Assembly: GCF_000307105.1 (NCBI RefSeq)
Contig: NC_018645.1
Location: forward strand, 4,102,001-4,166,000
DNA: 64,000 nucleotides
Direction: 5' to 3'
Source of the DNA: Desulfobacula toluolica Tol2
GTDB lineage: Bacteria > Desulfobacterota > Desulfobacteria > Desulfobacterales > Desulfobacteraceae
Positions within the stretch are counted from its first letter, which is position 1; each line of letters starts with the position of its first letter. Positions 36,496 to 44,476 of this stretch are shown here, in pieces. The notes below the pieces were generated by a model. The model ran no database searches and was not told the DNA's origin. It saw only the letters and a list, made by a program, of their open reading frames with translations. The position numbers and the translations under genes are program-made.

Positions 36496-37201
36496 TTTTT
36501 TTCAATTTCATATAGGTTTGTGCCAATCTGAAATCCATTTCACTGTCAATATCAATACTTCGGTCAGAAGGCATTATATACGCTTCAATCTCACCGGAAT
36601 ATAAAAGTTTTTTTTCAAGAATAGTGGATCTCCAGGCAACCTCAACAGCTCCGTTAAGCCTGTATGCAGGAGGGAGCAACTGCCGCCTCATATAATTTTT
36701 GATTTGTATTCCTTCGATAAAAGGTTCCATACTGCCTTCATTGAGTTTATACATCCAGTAAGGATGATGTTCAACCTCACACACAGAACGGACCCAGTCC
36801 GGTTCTTTTTTGATTAAAATATCCAGCGCATTGTTAATATCTTGAGCAATTCTTAATGGTGCGGTAGGTCTGAGCCACACGATTATATCAGGACAAAAAT
36901 TTTCATTATCATTTAACCAGGCTAAAGCATGTTCATATACCGGCATATCCAGGGTATCATCTGCAGCAATCTTTTCAGGCCTTAAAAAAGGGACCTCCGC
37001 CCCGTATTGTTTGCCAATTTCAGAAATTTGCCTGTCATCCGTGGAAAGAATAACCCTGTCAAGACAGGTCACAGACAGTGCCGTTTCAATTGTCCAGGCA
37101 ATAAGAGGCTTGCCGGCAAGCAGTTTAATATTTTTCTTTAAAACACCTTTGGAGCCCCCCCGTGCAGGAATTATGGCCAGAATTTTTTTATTGTCCTTCA
37201 T
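36488..37201 (-). CDS. CMP-nonulosonate synthetase (NeuA/LegF/PseF family cytidylyltransferase)
   Basis: 237 residues from the ATG at 37201; an upstream ATG at 37213 or TTG at 37225 is possible. The start ILAIIPARGGSKGVLKKNIKLLAGKPL is the CTP-binding signature of the family, and RVILSTDDRQI, VWLRPTAPLR and IDIDSEMDFRLA complete it, with D-x-D near the end for metal binding. It activates the NeuB product with CTP, giving the donor for a Maf-type transferase. It overlaps both neighbours, and lies between a methyltransferase and neuB in one operon. Confidence 0.9.
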   Translation of the reverse strand: MKDNKKILAIIPARGGSKGVLKKNIKLLAGKPLIAWTIETALSVTCLDRVILSTDDRQISEIGKQYGAEVPFLRPEKIAADDTLDMPVYEHALAWLNDNENFCPDIIVWLRPTAPLRIAQDINNALDILIKKEPDWVRSVCEVEHHPYWMYKLNEGSMEPFIEGIQIKNYMRRQLLPPAYRLNGAVEVAWRSTILEKKLLYSGEIEAYIMPSDRSIDIDSEMDFRLAQTYMKLKKNE

Positions 37202-38096
37202 AATTCTTACCATTCTTTTTTGCAATATAGATTATCGTATCTGTTTTTTTTGCTTTTTCCAATGCCCGGCAGTATTCATTGGAATTTCCAAATAATTCTT
37301 TGAATTTTACATCGCCACCCGGTTTTCCTTTTTTCAGCCATGCCAGGTGATTATCAAGGCCATATCGCTGATGAAACACAATGTGTGTTTCATAAAATCC
37401 CTCTGATTCAAACACATACCTTAATCCATTTTCAGAATAAATATAATGGTGCATGGGCTGGAAATAAAAATCTTTATAAGAGTCCAAATCATAAACAGAT
37501 AACAAAGGATCTTCAATATGCGGTACTTCTATAATGATGCTGCCATCTTCATTTAATAACCGGCTGCATTTGCTTAAAAAATCAAACGGATCTCTTATAT
37601 GTTCAAACACATGAAACAAACAGATAACATCAAACTTTTCTCCATCAGGAATATTTTCTAAATATTCATATTGCCCCACACTGAACCGTGAAGCAAATGC
37701 TCTGTTTATGGAGTCAGGTTCAACACAGACACACTCACATTTTTGGGAACATTGTTCAAGGAAGGCTCCTGTGGAGCTCCCTATTTCAAGAATTCTTCCA
37801 TCCTGCATAAAAAAGTTATCCAACTGTTCCCAACGTTTTGATGCATCCTTCATACTTTTTTTATGAAGTTCCAGAGGATCTGTTGTCAGGGTCACACCGC
37901 GTTTTTTTGTATGTTCATTGTAGTCGGCATAAAACTTTTTCTCTTCCGCTTCTTTCATTATGGGATATAAAAATCCTGTAAAACAATGATTACAGCGAAA
38001 TACTTTTGTATCCCGGGCAGACCAGACTCTGTCATGCATCTGATCAAGATTTGCAGATTTACAGATGGGACATTCCATATTTAGATTATTATTCAT
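37188..38096 (-). CDS. Class I SAM-dependent methyltransferase with N-terminal zinc-ribbon
   Basis: 302 residues. An N-terminal Cys4 zinc site (CPICKSANL and FRCNHCFTGF) is followed by a methyltransferase with motif I RILEIGSSTGAFLEQCS near residues 97-113, CVCVEPDSI, FDVICLFHVFEHIRDPFDF and SIIIEVPHIEDPL. The ribbon-plus-methyltransferase layout is common in polysaccharide loci. Its last codons overlap the CMP-sugar synthetase gene. It probably methylates the nonulosonate or another glycan unit (inference). First gene of the overlapping operon. Confidence 0.8.
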   Translation of the reverse strand: MNNNLNMECPICKSANLDQMHDRVWSARDTKVFRCNHCFTGFLYPIMKEAEEKKFYADYNEHTKKRGVTLTTDPLELHKKSMKDASKRWEQLDNFFMQDGRILEIGSSTGAFLEQCSQKCECVCVEPDSINRAFASRFSVGQYEYLENIPDGEKFDVICLFHVFEHIRDPFDFLSKCSRLLNEDGSIIIEVPHIEDPLLSVYDLDSYKDFYFQPMHHYIYSENGLRYVFESEGFYETHIVFHQRYGLDNHLAWLKKGKPGGDVKFKELFGNSNEYCRALEKAKKTDTIIYIAKKNGKNYEGQ

Positions 38097-38106
38097 AAGA
38101 AACCAT

Positions 38107-38134
38107 ATTTATTAAAATAAATTTAATTGTCAAG
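38107..38134 (-). promoter_or_regulatory. Possible sigma70-type promoter of the 38.1-30.8 kb operon
   Basis: On the minus strand TTGACA (complement of 38129-38134) is followed by an AT-rich spacer and weak TAAATA-type -10 candidates near 38107-38112. It lies 33 bases ahead of the methyltransferase ATG. Only the -35 is convincing. Confidence 0.35.
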
Positions 38135-38164
38135 AAACATTCAATCCGAACAGATTATAAAATC

Positions 38165-39556
38165 TTATGATTGCCGAAAGCCCCTGAAGGAAGTGTCCCG
38201 GCTATAATATAAATCCTTTATTTGTGAAACCATCCGCTTTTTTTTATTTTCAAAATAGTTTTCAACAAGCATGATATTGGCATATGCCAATTCCGAATAA
38301 AGTTCTTCTTCAGACAATTTAGTAAAATTAACAGCAAAAAGGTCTGCATTCAGATGCTTGTTTTCATAAAAATCATCAACTCCTTTTATCATACCCTTTT
38401 CAATTGCATAATAATATAAAGGAGAACCGGGATATGGAGTAACAGGCCGAATGGTTCTCATCTGGGCTCCGTCATCATGTTTGATTAAAAATTTTACTGC
38501 TGCACTTAATGTTTGCTTATTGTCGCCGATATGGCCGAAAAGCATATTCAATCCCGGGCTGATTCCGGCAGACAATGTAGCATCAATACCCCGGTCGATC
38601 TGTTTGATGACAAGGGCTTTGTTCATCTTTTTCAACACCTCATTGTCATAGGCTTCTATTCCATAATTGATGAACACACAGCCCGCCTTTTTCATAATTG
38701 ACAGTATATCAGACGTTGCATAATTTAGTCGGCCGTTACAATCCCATTTTATTTTCAAGCCTGCCCTTAAAAAAGCTTCGCAGATTTCAACGGTGCGCTG
38801 CTTGGATGACATAAGAAGTTCATCGGAAAAAGCGATATAAGATATGGCAAAGTCTTGTTGTAAATATTGAATCTCTTCAATAATCGCCTCAGCACTTCTA
38901 GGGCGGAATCCCTTATCCATCCTGTAACAAAAATTACACTTGAATGTACATCCCCTTCCGGAAAGCAACGGCATGACAAAATCACTGCTGGAACAATGGG
39001 GCATTCTCAAAAGCCTGTAATATTCAATTGGAAAAAGATCATAGGCCGGCCACGGAATAGCATCAATATCCTTTATCAAATCTCTTCTCGGATTGACCAC
39101 TACCTGTGTACCATTTCGATACGCAATACCTTTAACGTCTTTGAGTGAACCGTGGTTTGCAAGGGTGTCAAAAAGCTCCAGTACCGTATTTTCCCCTTCA
39201 CCCATAACAACGATATCCGCATTTGTCTTTCCAAGAAAATATTCAGGTTCTGGAGACGGTCCATGTCCGCCAAGAATAAAATGTTCCGGCCTTTGATTTG
39301 ATTTTTCAATGGCCCGGGAAATTTCCAATAATTTTTTATATTGATAGTATCCGGCAATAATACTGACACCAATGATATCAAATTTATTCCGGTCCAGATA
39401 AGATGTAAGATGTTCATTCGGATAATGATGGACATCCTGATTATATATTTCAACTTCATAGCCTTCTTGTTTGAGTACCGCTGCAATATACGCCAGCCCC
39501 TGGGGAAACCAGTGGATATAAGAATCGTTATCATAGACAACCAATAGAATTCTCAA
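38165..39556 (-). CDS. Radical-SAM protein with B12-binding domain
   Basis: 463 residues from the TTG at 39556, chosen because AGGAGA lies 6-10 bases before it; the longer frame to 39589 passes through that ribosome-binding site. The N-terminal domain has WFPQGLAYIAAVLKQEGYEVEIYNQDVHHYP and FILGGHGPSPEP, the best cobalamin-domain match of the four such proteins here. The radical-SAM motif CTFKCNFC (Cys 203, 207, 210) follows LSGRG, and the core has YIAFSDELLMS and FINYGIEAYD. Class B enzymes of this type often methylate unactivated carbons, so C-methylation of a sugar is plausible. It lies upstream of the nonulosonate operon and downstream of fliC. Confidence 0.83.
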   Translation of the reverse strand: MRILLVVYDNDSYIHWFPQGLAYIAAVLKQEGYEVEIYNQDVHHYPNEHLTSYLDRNKFDIIGVSIIAGYYQYKKLLEISRAIEKSNQRPEHFILGGHGPSPEPEYFLGKTNADIVVMGEGENTVLELFDTLANHGSLKDVKGIAYRNGTQVVVNPRRDLIKDIDAIPWPAYDLFPIEYYRLLRMPHCSSSDFVMPLLSGRGCTFKCNFCYRMDKGFRPRSAEAIIEEIQYLQQDFAISYIAFSDELLMSSKQRTVEICEAFLRAGLKIKWDCNGRLNYATSDILSIMKKAGCVFINYGIEAYDNEVLKKMNKALVIKQIDRGIDATLSAGISPGLNMLFGHIGDNKQTLSAAVKFLIKHDDGAQMRTIRPVTPYPGSPLYYYAIEKGMIKGVDDFYENKHLNADLFAVNFTKLSEEELYSELAYANIMLVENYFENKKKRMVSQIKDLYYSRDTSFRGFRQS

Positions 39557-39651
39557 ATATCTTCTCCTTTTTTTATGGGTGTTCCCCAAAACAGATAAAA
39601 CCGATAACTGACCGGAAAAAATGATTATCGTTATTTTTATTTTATCAAGTC

Positions 39652-39688
39652 AAGAAAAAAAATAGGACGGCAACCTTTCCGGCTGCCG
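39652..39688 (-). terminator. Intrinsic terminator downstream of fliC
   Basis: On the minus strand, CGGCAGCC-GGAAA-GGTTGCCG (8 bp with one G-T pair; plus-strand 39668-39688) is followed by a run of eight T residues (plus-strand A-run 39655-39662). It starts about 45 bases after the fliC stop and insulates the flagellin gene from the glycan genes. Confidence 0.88.
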
Positions 39689-39730
39689 CCCCATTTATAA
39701 TAATTACCAGTTGTTTTTTATCATATAAAA

Positions 39731-42169
39731 CTACTGGAGCAGACTCAATACACCCTGGGCACTGGCATTGGCCTGGGACATGGCGAATGTGCCGGCCTGG
39801 CTCAGGATCTGCATTTTTGTAAAATTGGCTGATTCTTCTGCAAAGTCAACGTCACGGATGGTTGATTCTGCCGAAGAAACATTTACCTTGGTGGTTGAAA
39901 TATTGGCAATGGTGGAGGTCAACTGGTTCTGTACCGAACCCAGATCCGACCTTACCTTATCCAGGGATTTCAAAGCCGCGTCTGCAACGGCAATACCGAT
40001 CTGAGCACCCTCCTGGGTGGTTACATCTACATCGGAAAGGCGATATACCTCTGCCTCACCAAGAGATGAGGGGGCTGTAGAAGCATTTGCAGCATCATTT
40101 ATAGCTAAAGTTGAACCGGCTTTCAGGACAGAGCCGTCAGCAAGAGTCATGGCCCCGCCGGTCAGTGTAGTACTAGCACCCGCCGCAGTAATGATATCAT
40201 TTGCTAATACAGTATCAGCTTTATATACAGTGCCGTCATCCCCGGTAATATCAGTGCTTAAAAGAGTACCGGCTGCGATGGTTGAACCGGAATTAATAAT
40301 AGAACCACTTCCCAGTAACATGGCTGAGCTAACTTCAGCATCCTTTGACAAAACATGCGTAGCCCCGCCTATAGATGATCCATCTGCGAGAGTAGAGTCA
40401 TTACCCAGTGTCGTGGTGGTTTCCAAAGTCATATCTTGACTGACGGTACCACCCCCAAGATTAAGTAATGCACCGTCAATTCTTGACCCTGTTTTCAGAA
40501 TTGAATCTGTTGCCACGGTGCTGGAAGCACCGTCCAGTGTCATGTCGCTATCAACCTGAGAATTTGCTGTAAGTTTAAGAGCTCCGAACACCTGAGATCC
40601 TTCTTTTAAAATAGAATCAGTACCAATTTGTGAACCGACTCCAAGAGTTGCATCTCCGGTTAATGTTATGTCCCCTGTAAGTTCTGCCGCACCGGAAACA
40701 ACGGTGAATGCACCACTAACGCGAACTACATTAGCAGCACCTGAAACAGAGGCTGACACATCGCCGGCAAAGATATTCACACCAGCCAGAACAGTAGCGT
40801 CTGTCAATGTTGATCCGGCAGCTAAAACACTGTCCGCTGCACCAGTTACTGTGTTGCCTGATACCGTCATACTTCCGGCAATAACAGTTCCACTACCAAG
40901 AATTGAGCCTGTTGAAAGAGTAGAACCTGCTCCAATGACACCGCCTGAAGTTGTTACTGAAGATCCGGAAGTTGTCATTGATCCCTGAATAGTCGTACCG
41001 GATCCAAGCTTTGTACCAGCAGTAAAAACAGAACCTGCTGCTGCAACTGATTCCTTAGTAGTCGCAGTAGCACCGGATACCATTATACTTCCTTCACTTG
41101 TTGACACGGCAGCACCAGTACTGGCATTAACGTCTGAAATCTGAATATGGCCGCTTCCTGCCTGGCGTACTTCAACCGTACCAAAAGTTGACATTTTGTC
41201 TGTTCCGCCCATTACCGCCTTTGTTGCACTGTCCATGGTCACTTCAAGGGCTCTATTGTCTGAAGAGTTCAGGGTAAGCAGACCTGCTTCATCAACAGAA
41301 GCGGTTATGCCATGCTCACTGGATTTGTTATTGATTGCAGCAACCAATGCACCATCAGCATCATTTTCTTGAACTTCCAAAGCACCGATTTTGACACCGT
41401 TGATGGCAAAGCCGGCGCCAGTTGTACCGGCAGCGATATTGGAATCTGTCGTACTTTGAACAGATGCAGTGGCACTGATACCAAGCTCATCACTTAACTT
41501 GTTGATGGCATCTGCAACTTTTCCCACACCGTTTTCTGCACTGTTGTTATAAGCCAGATCAATGGATTGCAGCGAATAGGTCTCACTGGTCAGATTACTG
41601 GTAATACTAAGGTTAACTGCGCCGGGACCGGCCAGGCTCAACTCCGAAGTAGTGATATGACCGATCTTATTGGCTTCTGCGGACTGTATTGAAATATCCA
41701 CGGTTTCACCGGCATATGCCCCCATCTGGAATTTCTTGTCGGTAAAATTACCGGAAAGAAGCTTCTGGCCGTTAAATGAGGTTGTTTTGGCAATGGTATC
41801 CAGCTCATCCCTGAGTTTTGTGATATCAGCCTGGATTGCATTACGGGATTCTGAAGTCTGCCCGTCCTGAGCAGCCTGGATGGATTTTTGTTTGATAGTG
41901 TTAACAATATTGATGGACTCTTCCAACGCAGCATCAGCGGTTTGAACGATGGAGATACCGTCATTACCATTCCGGATAGCCTGACCAAGACCCAGGGCCT
42001 GAGACCGGAGTGAATCTGCAATAGCCATGCCTGAAGCATCATCAGCAGCTTTGTTGATTCTAAGACCGGACGACAATTTTTCAAGGGCAGATGAAAGACC
42101 GTTGTCTGTTTTAATCATGTTTTTATGAGCGTTTAATGATGCAACGTTTGTATTAATTCGTAATGCCAT
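39731..42169 (-). CDS. fliC: Flagellin, with very large inserted repeat domain
   Basis: 812 residues, against 270-500 for most flagellins. Residues 1-175 are a standard D0/D1 segment (LRINTNVASLNA, LSSGLRINKAADDASGMAIAD). The last 95 residues are the matching C-terminal D1/D0 (STIRDVDFAEESANFTKMQILSQAG). Residues about 225-335 contain a flagellin_IN module (AAGTTGAGFAINGVKIG) that is also in FliD. Residues about 360-700 are Gly/Ser/Thr-rich degenerate repeats with hexapeptide-like periodicity (for example ILKTGSRIDGAL), probably a beta-helical surface domain. The many Ser/Thr are candidate O-glycosylation sites. AAGGAGG precedes the ATG by 8 bases, and a sigma28-type promoter and a CsrA-type hairpin lie upstream. 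Confidence 0.95.
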   Translation of the reverse strand: MALRINTNVASLNAHKNMIKTDNGLSSALEKLSSGLRINKAADDASGMAIADSLRSQALGLGQAIRNGNDGISIVQTADAALEESINIVNTIKQKSIQAAQDGQTSESRNAIQADITKLRDELDTIAKTTSFNGQKLLSGNFTDKKFQMGAYAGETVDISIQSAEANKIGHITTSELSLAGPGAVNLSITSNLTSETYSLQSIDLAYNNSAENGVGKVADAINKLSDELGISATASVQSTTDSNIAAGTTGAGFAINGVKIGALEVQENDADGALVAAINNKSSEHGITASVDEAGLLTLNSSDNRALEVTMDSATKAVMGGTDKMSTFGTVEVRQAGSGHIQISDVNASTGAAVSTSEGSIMVSGATATTKESVAAAGSVFTAGTKLGSGTTIQGSMTTSGSSVTTSGGVIGAGSTLSTGSILGSGTVIAGSMTVSGNTVTGAADSVLAAGSTLTDATVLAGVNIFAGDVSASVSGAANVVRVSGAFTVVSGAAELTGDITLTGDATLGVGSQIGTDSILKEGSQVFGALKLTANSQVDSDMTLDGASSTVATDSILKTGSRIDGALLNLGGGTVSQDMTLETTTTLGNDSTLADGSSIGGATHVLSKDAEVSSAMLLGSGSIINSGSTIAAGTLLSTDITGDDGTVYKADTVLANDIITAAGASTTLTGGAMTLADGSVLKAGSTLAINDAANASTAPSSLGEAEVYRLSDVDVTTQEGAQIGIAVADAALKSLDKVRSDLGSVQNQLTSTIANISTTKVNVSSAESTIRDVDFAEESANFTKMQILSQAGTFAMSQANASAQGVLSLLQ

Positions 42170-42177
42170 ATTTTATT

Positions 42178-42214
42178 CCTCCTTGAGAGTATTAATAAGG
42201 GATTCCTTTCCCTT
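42178..42214 (-). promoter_or_regulatory. Probable CsrA-binding sites in the fliC leader (hairpin with GGA loop, plus GGA in the Shine-Dalgarno)
   Basis: On the minus strand, AAGGGA-AAGGAA-TCCCTT (plus-strand 42197-42214) forms a 6-bp stem with GGA in the hexaloop, the ideal CsrA target. A second GGA lies in the ribosome-binding site AAGGAGG (42178-42184), 24 bases away, a spacing within the range bridged by a CsrA dimer. CsrA and its antagonist FliW are encoded 4 kb away at 45834-46531. Confidence 0.75.
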
Positions 42215-42296
42215 TCTTTTTTATATTCCTAAATATCCAAAATTATTTATTCACCACCTCCTTTTTTGAAAATTCATTTCTAATGCTTGAGATATA

Positions 42297-42323
42297 TTAT
42301 CGACGGTTCAAAAAATAACTTAA
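42297..42323 (-). promoter_or_regulatory. Sigma28 (FliA)-type promoter of fliC
   Basis: On the minus strand TTAAGTTA (plus 42316-42323), an 11-base spacer and GTCGATAA (plus 42297-42304) match the sigma28 consensus TAAAGTTT-N11-GCCGATAA at 6/8 and 7/8 positions. It leaves an untranslated leader of about 120 bases that carries the CsrA-type hairpin. fliA is encoded at 63222. Confidence 0.85.
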
Positions 42324-42329
42324 AAAAAA

Positions 42330-42357
42330 TTATGTTTTTTATGCGATTATCCGATAA
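42330..42357 (+). promoter_or_regulatory. Sigma28 (FliA)-type promoter of fliD-fliS-fliT-flaG
   Basis: TTATGTTT at 42330-42337, a 12-base spacer and TCCGATAA at 42350-42357 match the consensus at 6/8 and 7/8. It diverges from the fliC promoter, with the two -35 elements 6 bases apart. Its start point would fall just before the fliD ribosome-binding site, which supports the later fliD start codon. Confidence 0.75.
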
Positions 42358-42406
42358 TAGTAATAATCAGATAGAAACCACATTTAAATTTATATGGAGA
42401 TACACC

Positions 42407-44386
42407 ATGGCAACAGGATCAATTACATCTTTGGGAATAGGATCAGGCCTTGATCTTCAGGATATCCTTGACCAGCTTAAGGGAGTTGATGAAACCAGGA
42501 TCACTGCCAAAAAAAATAAAAAAACACAGTTTCAGAATCAGGTAGATGCCTACAATACGATAAATGCCAAACTTTTTTCTATTAAATCTGATGCACTGAA
42601 TTTATCCCTTGCATCTAATTTTCTGGACAATAGTATTTCCGTTACGGATGAGGATGTTATTTCCGCAACGGTGGGGGATGGCTATGATGAATCTTCCTAC
42701 AGCGTTGACGTGACCCAGAAAGCCAAAAGGAACTCATGGGAGTCAGCCGCAGTTGGCAGCAAGACGGATACCATGTTTACCGAACCTGCATCCGGAATTG
42801 CAGACCATGATACAACAGCAGTGATCAGCCAAAATGAAGCGCTTACCATGTATTACGGCACTTATGAAGGAATAAGTACGGACAACAGTATTGCCGCAGG
42901 CACTACAGATGACACATTTGCCATTAATGGCGTTAACATTGGAATTGTGAATATCAGTGACAAAGATTCCGACAATGCCCTGGTGAATGCAATTAATTTT
43001 AGAACAGAAGAACACGGGGTGACCGCTTCCGTGAATGATGACGGCATTCTTACCTTGAAGTCTGCTGATCACAGTGATATTGAAGTGACCATGGATGCCG
43101 GTACCCAGGCGGTGTTTGGCGGGACAGGCAATATGTCGAATACCGGACGGGAACAGATTGATATCAGCCTGACCCCTGGAATGACCCTTGATGAAATTGC
43201 GGATAAGGTCAACAATTCTTCCAGCAACAAGGATGAGAAGGGGAACCAGCTTGTAAATGCGTCTTTTACCCGTGGTGACAATGGTGACTATTATATCCGT
43301 TTATCCCCTGCATCAGGAGGCAACTCTGCAGATTCAGAGATAACTGTTGCAGGATTTGACTGGGTGGCGGCAGACACAACCGTGGCCATTGGACAAGATG
43401 ACTCCACCATGTATCTGAGTGTGGCCCCTGGGACAACTTATGAAGAAATGACAAACCTGATCAATGGTTCCAAAGACAATACCGGTGTAACCGCAGCAAT
43501 GATTGACAATGGGGATTCAACCAATCCATACCAACTCACCTTAACCTCCGATGAAACAGGGGAGGATGCAAGGATAAGTCTTGCCAATCTGGCTGGATTG
43601 ACACAAGTCACCGGGGCCGGGGCGCAATCTCTGAATGCTGAATTTACCGTAAATGGTATCTCATACTCACGGCAATCAAACACCTCAATCAATGACGTCA
43701 TTACCGGCGTCACCTTTGACCTTAAAAACACGGGAGAATCCACCCTTAATATTGACGTAAATCATGACACGGTTAAAGAAGGCATATTGTCTATGATCGA
43801 GGGGTTTAATGACCTTGTTTCGTATATCAAAGGCACGGAGACAGAGACGGAAGATACATCAAAAACAAAAGATGAGACAGAAGAAGACACTGACAATCCC
43901 CTTGATGGCTCAAGCAGTGCAAATCGGATCATTTACCAGCTCAAGTCCCTTTTAACCAATACTATTAATTTAGATACCAACTACACAAGCCTCACGGATC
44001 TGGGACTTGAAATCAGCAGCACCGGCACCATCAGCATTGATGAAGACACACTTGATGAAGCCATGGCTGCTGATCCGGACGCCATAAAATCCTTGTTCCT
44101 GGGAAATACGGATGAAGAAATCACAGGACTTGCAGACATCATTAATAATGCCGTGACGGATATGGTCAGTTCAACCGGAATCGCCACAACTGAAATTGAT
44201 GAAGCAGAGGCAAAAATCACACGGATAGACAAGGATATTGAAACAGAAACCCAGCGGCTGACAAAAAAATATGAAACCATGGCAAGAGAGTTTGCACGGC
44301 TTGATACCTATATCAGCCAACTGAATTCTCAAGCCGGTGCCCTGACCTCAATGATTGATGCATTCAGTAAGGCAAATGAAAAATAA
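42407..44386 (+). CDS. fliD: Flagellar filament cap protein FliD (HAP2)
   Basis: 659 residues from the ATG at 42407, with ATGGAGA 6 bases upstream; the open frame back to 42287 would cross the promoter. FliD caps the growing filament and guides flagellin folding. The N-terminus GSITSLGIGSGLDLQDILDQL is the typical FliD_N start, and the C-terminus (TMAREFARLDTYISQLNSQAGALTSMIDAF) is the FliD_C coiled coil. The middle contains a flagellin_IN module (AAGTTDDTFAINGVNIG, near residues 165-260) nearly the same as that in the neighbouring flagellin. It is longer than Salmonella FliD (467). First gene of a four-gene operon. Confidence 0.95.
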   Translation: MATGSITSLGIGSGLDLQDILDQLKGVDETRITAKKNKKTQFQNQVDAYNTINAKLFSIKSDALNLSLASNFLDNSISVTDEDVISATVGDGYDESSYSVDVTQKAKRNSWESAAVGSKTDTMFTEPASGIADHDTTAVISQNEALTMYYGTYEGISTDNSIAAGTTDDTFAINGVNIGIVNISDKDSDNALVNAINFRTEEHGVTASVNDDGILTLKSADHSDIEVTMDAGTQAVFGGTGNMSNTGREQIDISLTPGMTLDEIADKVNNSSSNKDEKGNQLVNASFTRGDNGDYYIRLSPASGGNSADSEITVAGFDWVAADTTVAIGQDDSTMYLSVAPGTTYEEMTNLINGSKDNTGVTAAMIDNGDSTNPYQLTLTSDETGEDARISLANLAGLTQVTGAGAQSLNAEFTVNGISYSRQSNTSINDVITGVTFDLKNTGESTLNIDVNHDTVKEGILSMIEGFNDLVSYIKGTETETEDTSKTKDETEEDTDNPLDGSSSANRIIYQLKSLLTNTINLDTNYTSLTDLGLEISSTGTISIDEDTLDEAMAADPDAIKSLFLGNTDEEITGLADIINNAVTDMVSSTGIATTEIDEAEAKITRIDKDIETETQRLTKKYETMAREFARLDTYISQLNSQAGALTSMIDAFSKANEK

Positions 44387-44476
44387 TATTTAAGGAATTG
44401 AGCTGAAATGTTCTCAAGAAAAAAATAGAATTGCCGATTCTAATAAATAACAGACAACATAATTCAGGAGATTTGA

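Noticed and set aside
40017-40988. Plus-strand open frames of 140 and 106 residues inside fliC
   Set aside because: They are antisense shadows of the Ser/Thr/Ala-rich repeat domain; no start signals and composition explained by the flagellin repeats.
42287-42406. N-terminal extension of FliD by 40 residues
   Set aside because: It would cross the sigma28-type promoter, and the real ribosome-binding site and the conserved FliD start lie at 42394-42407.
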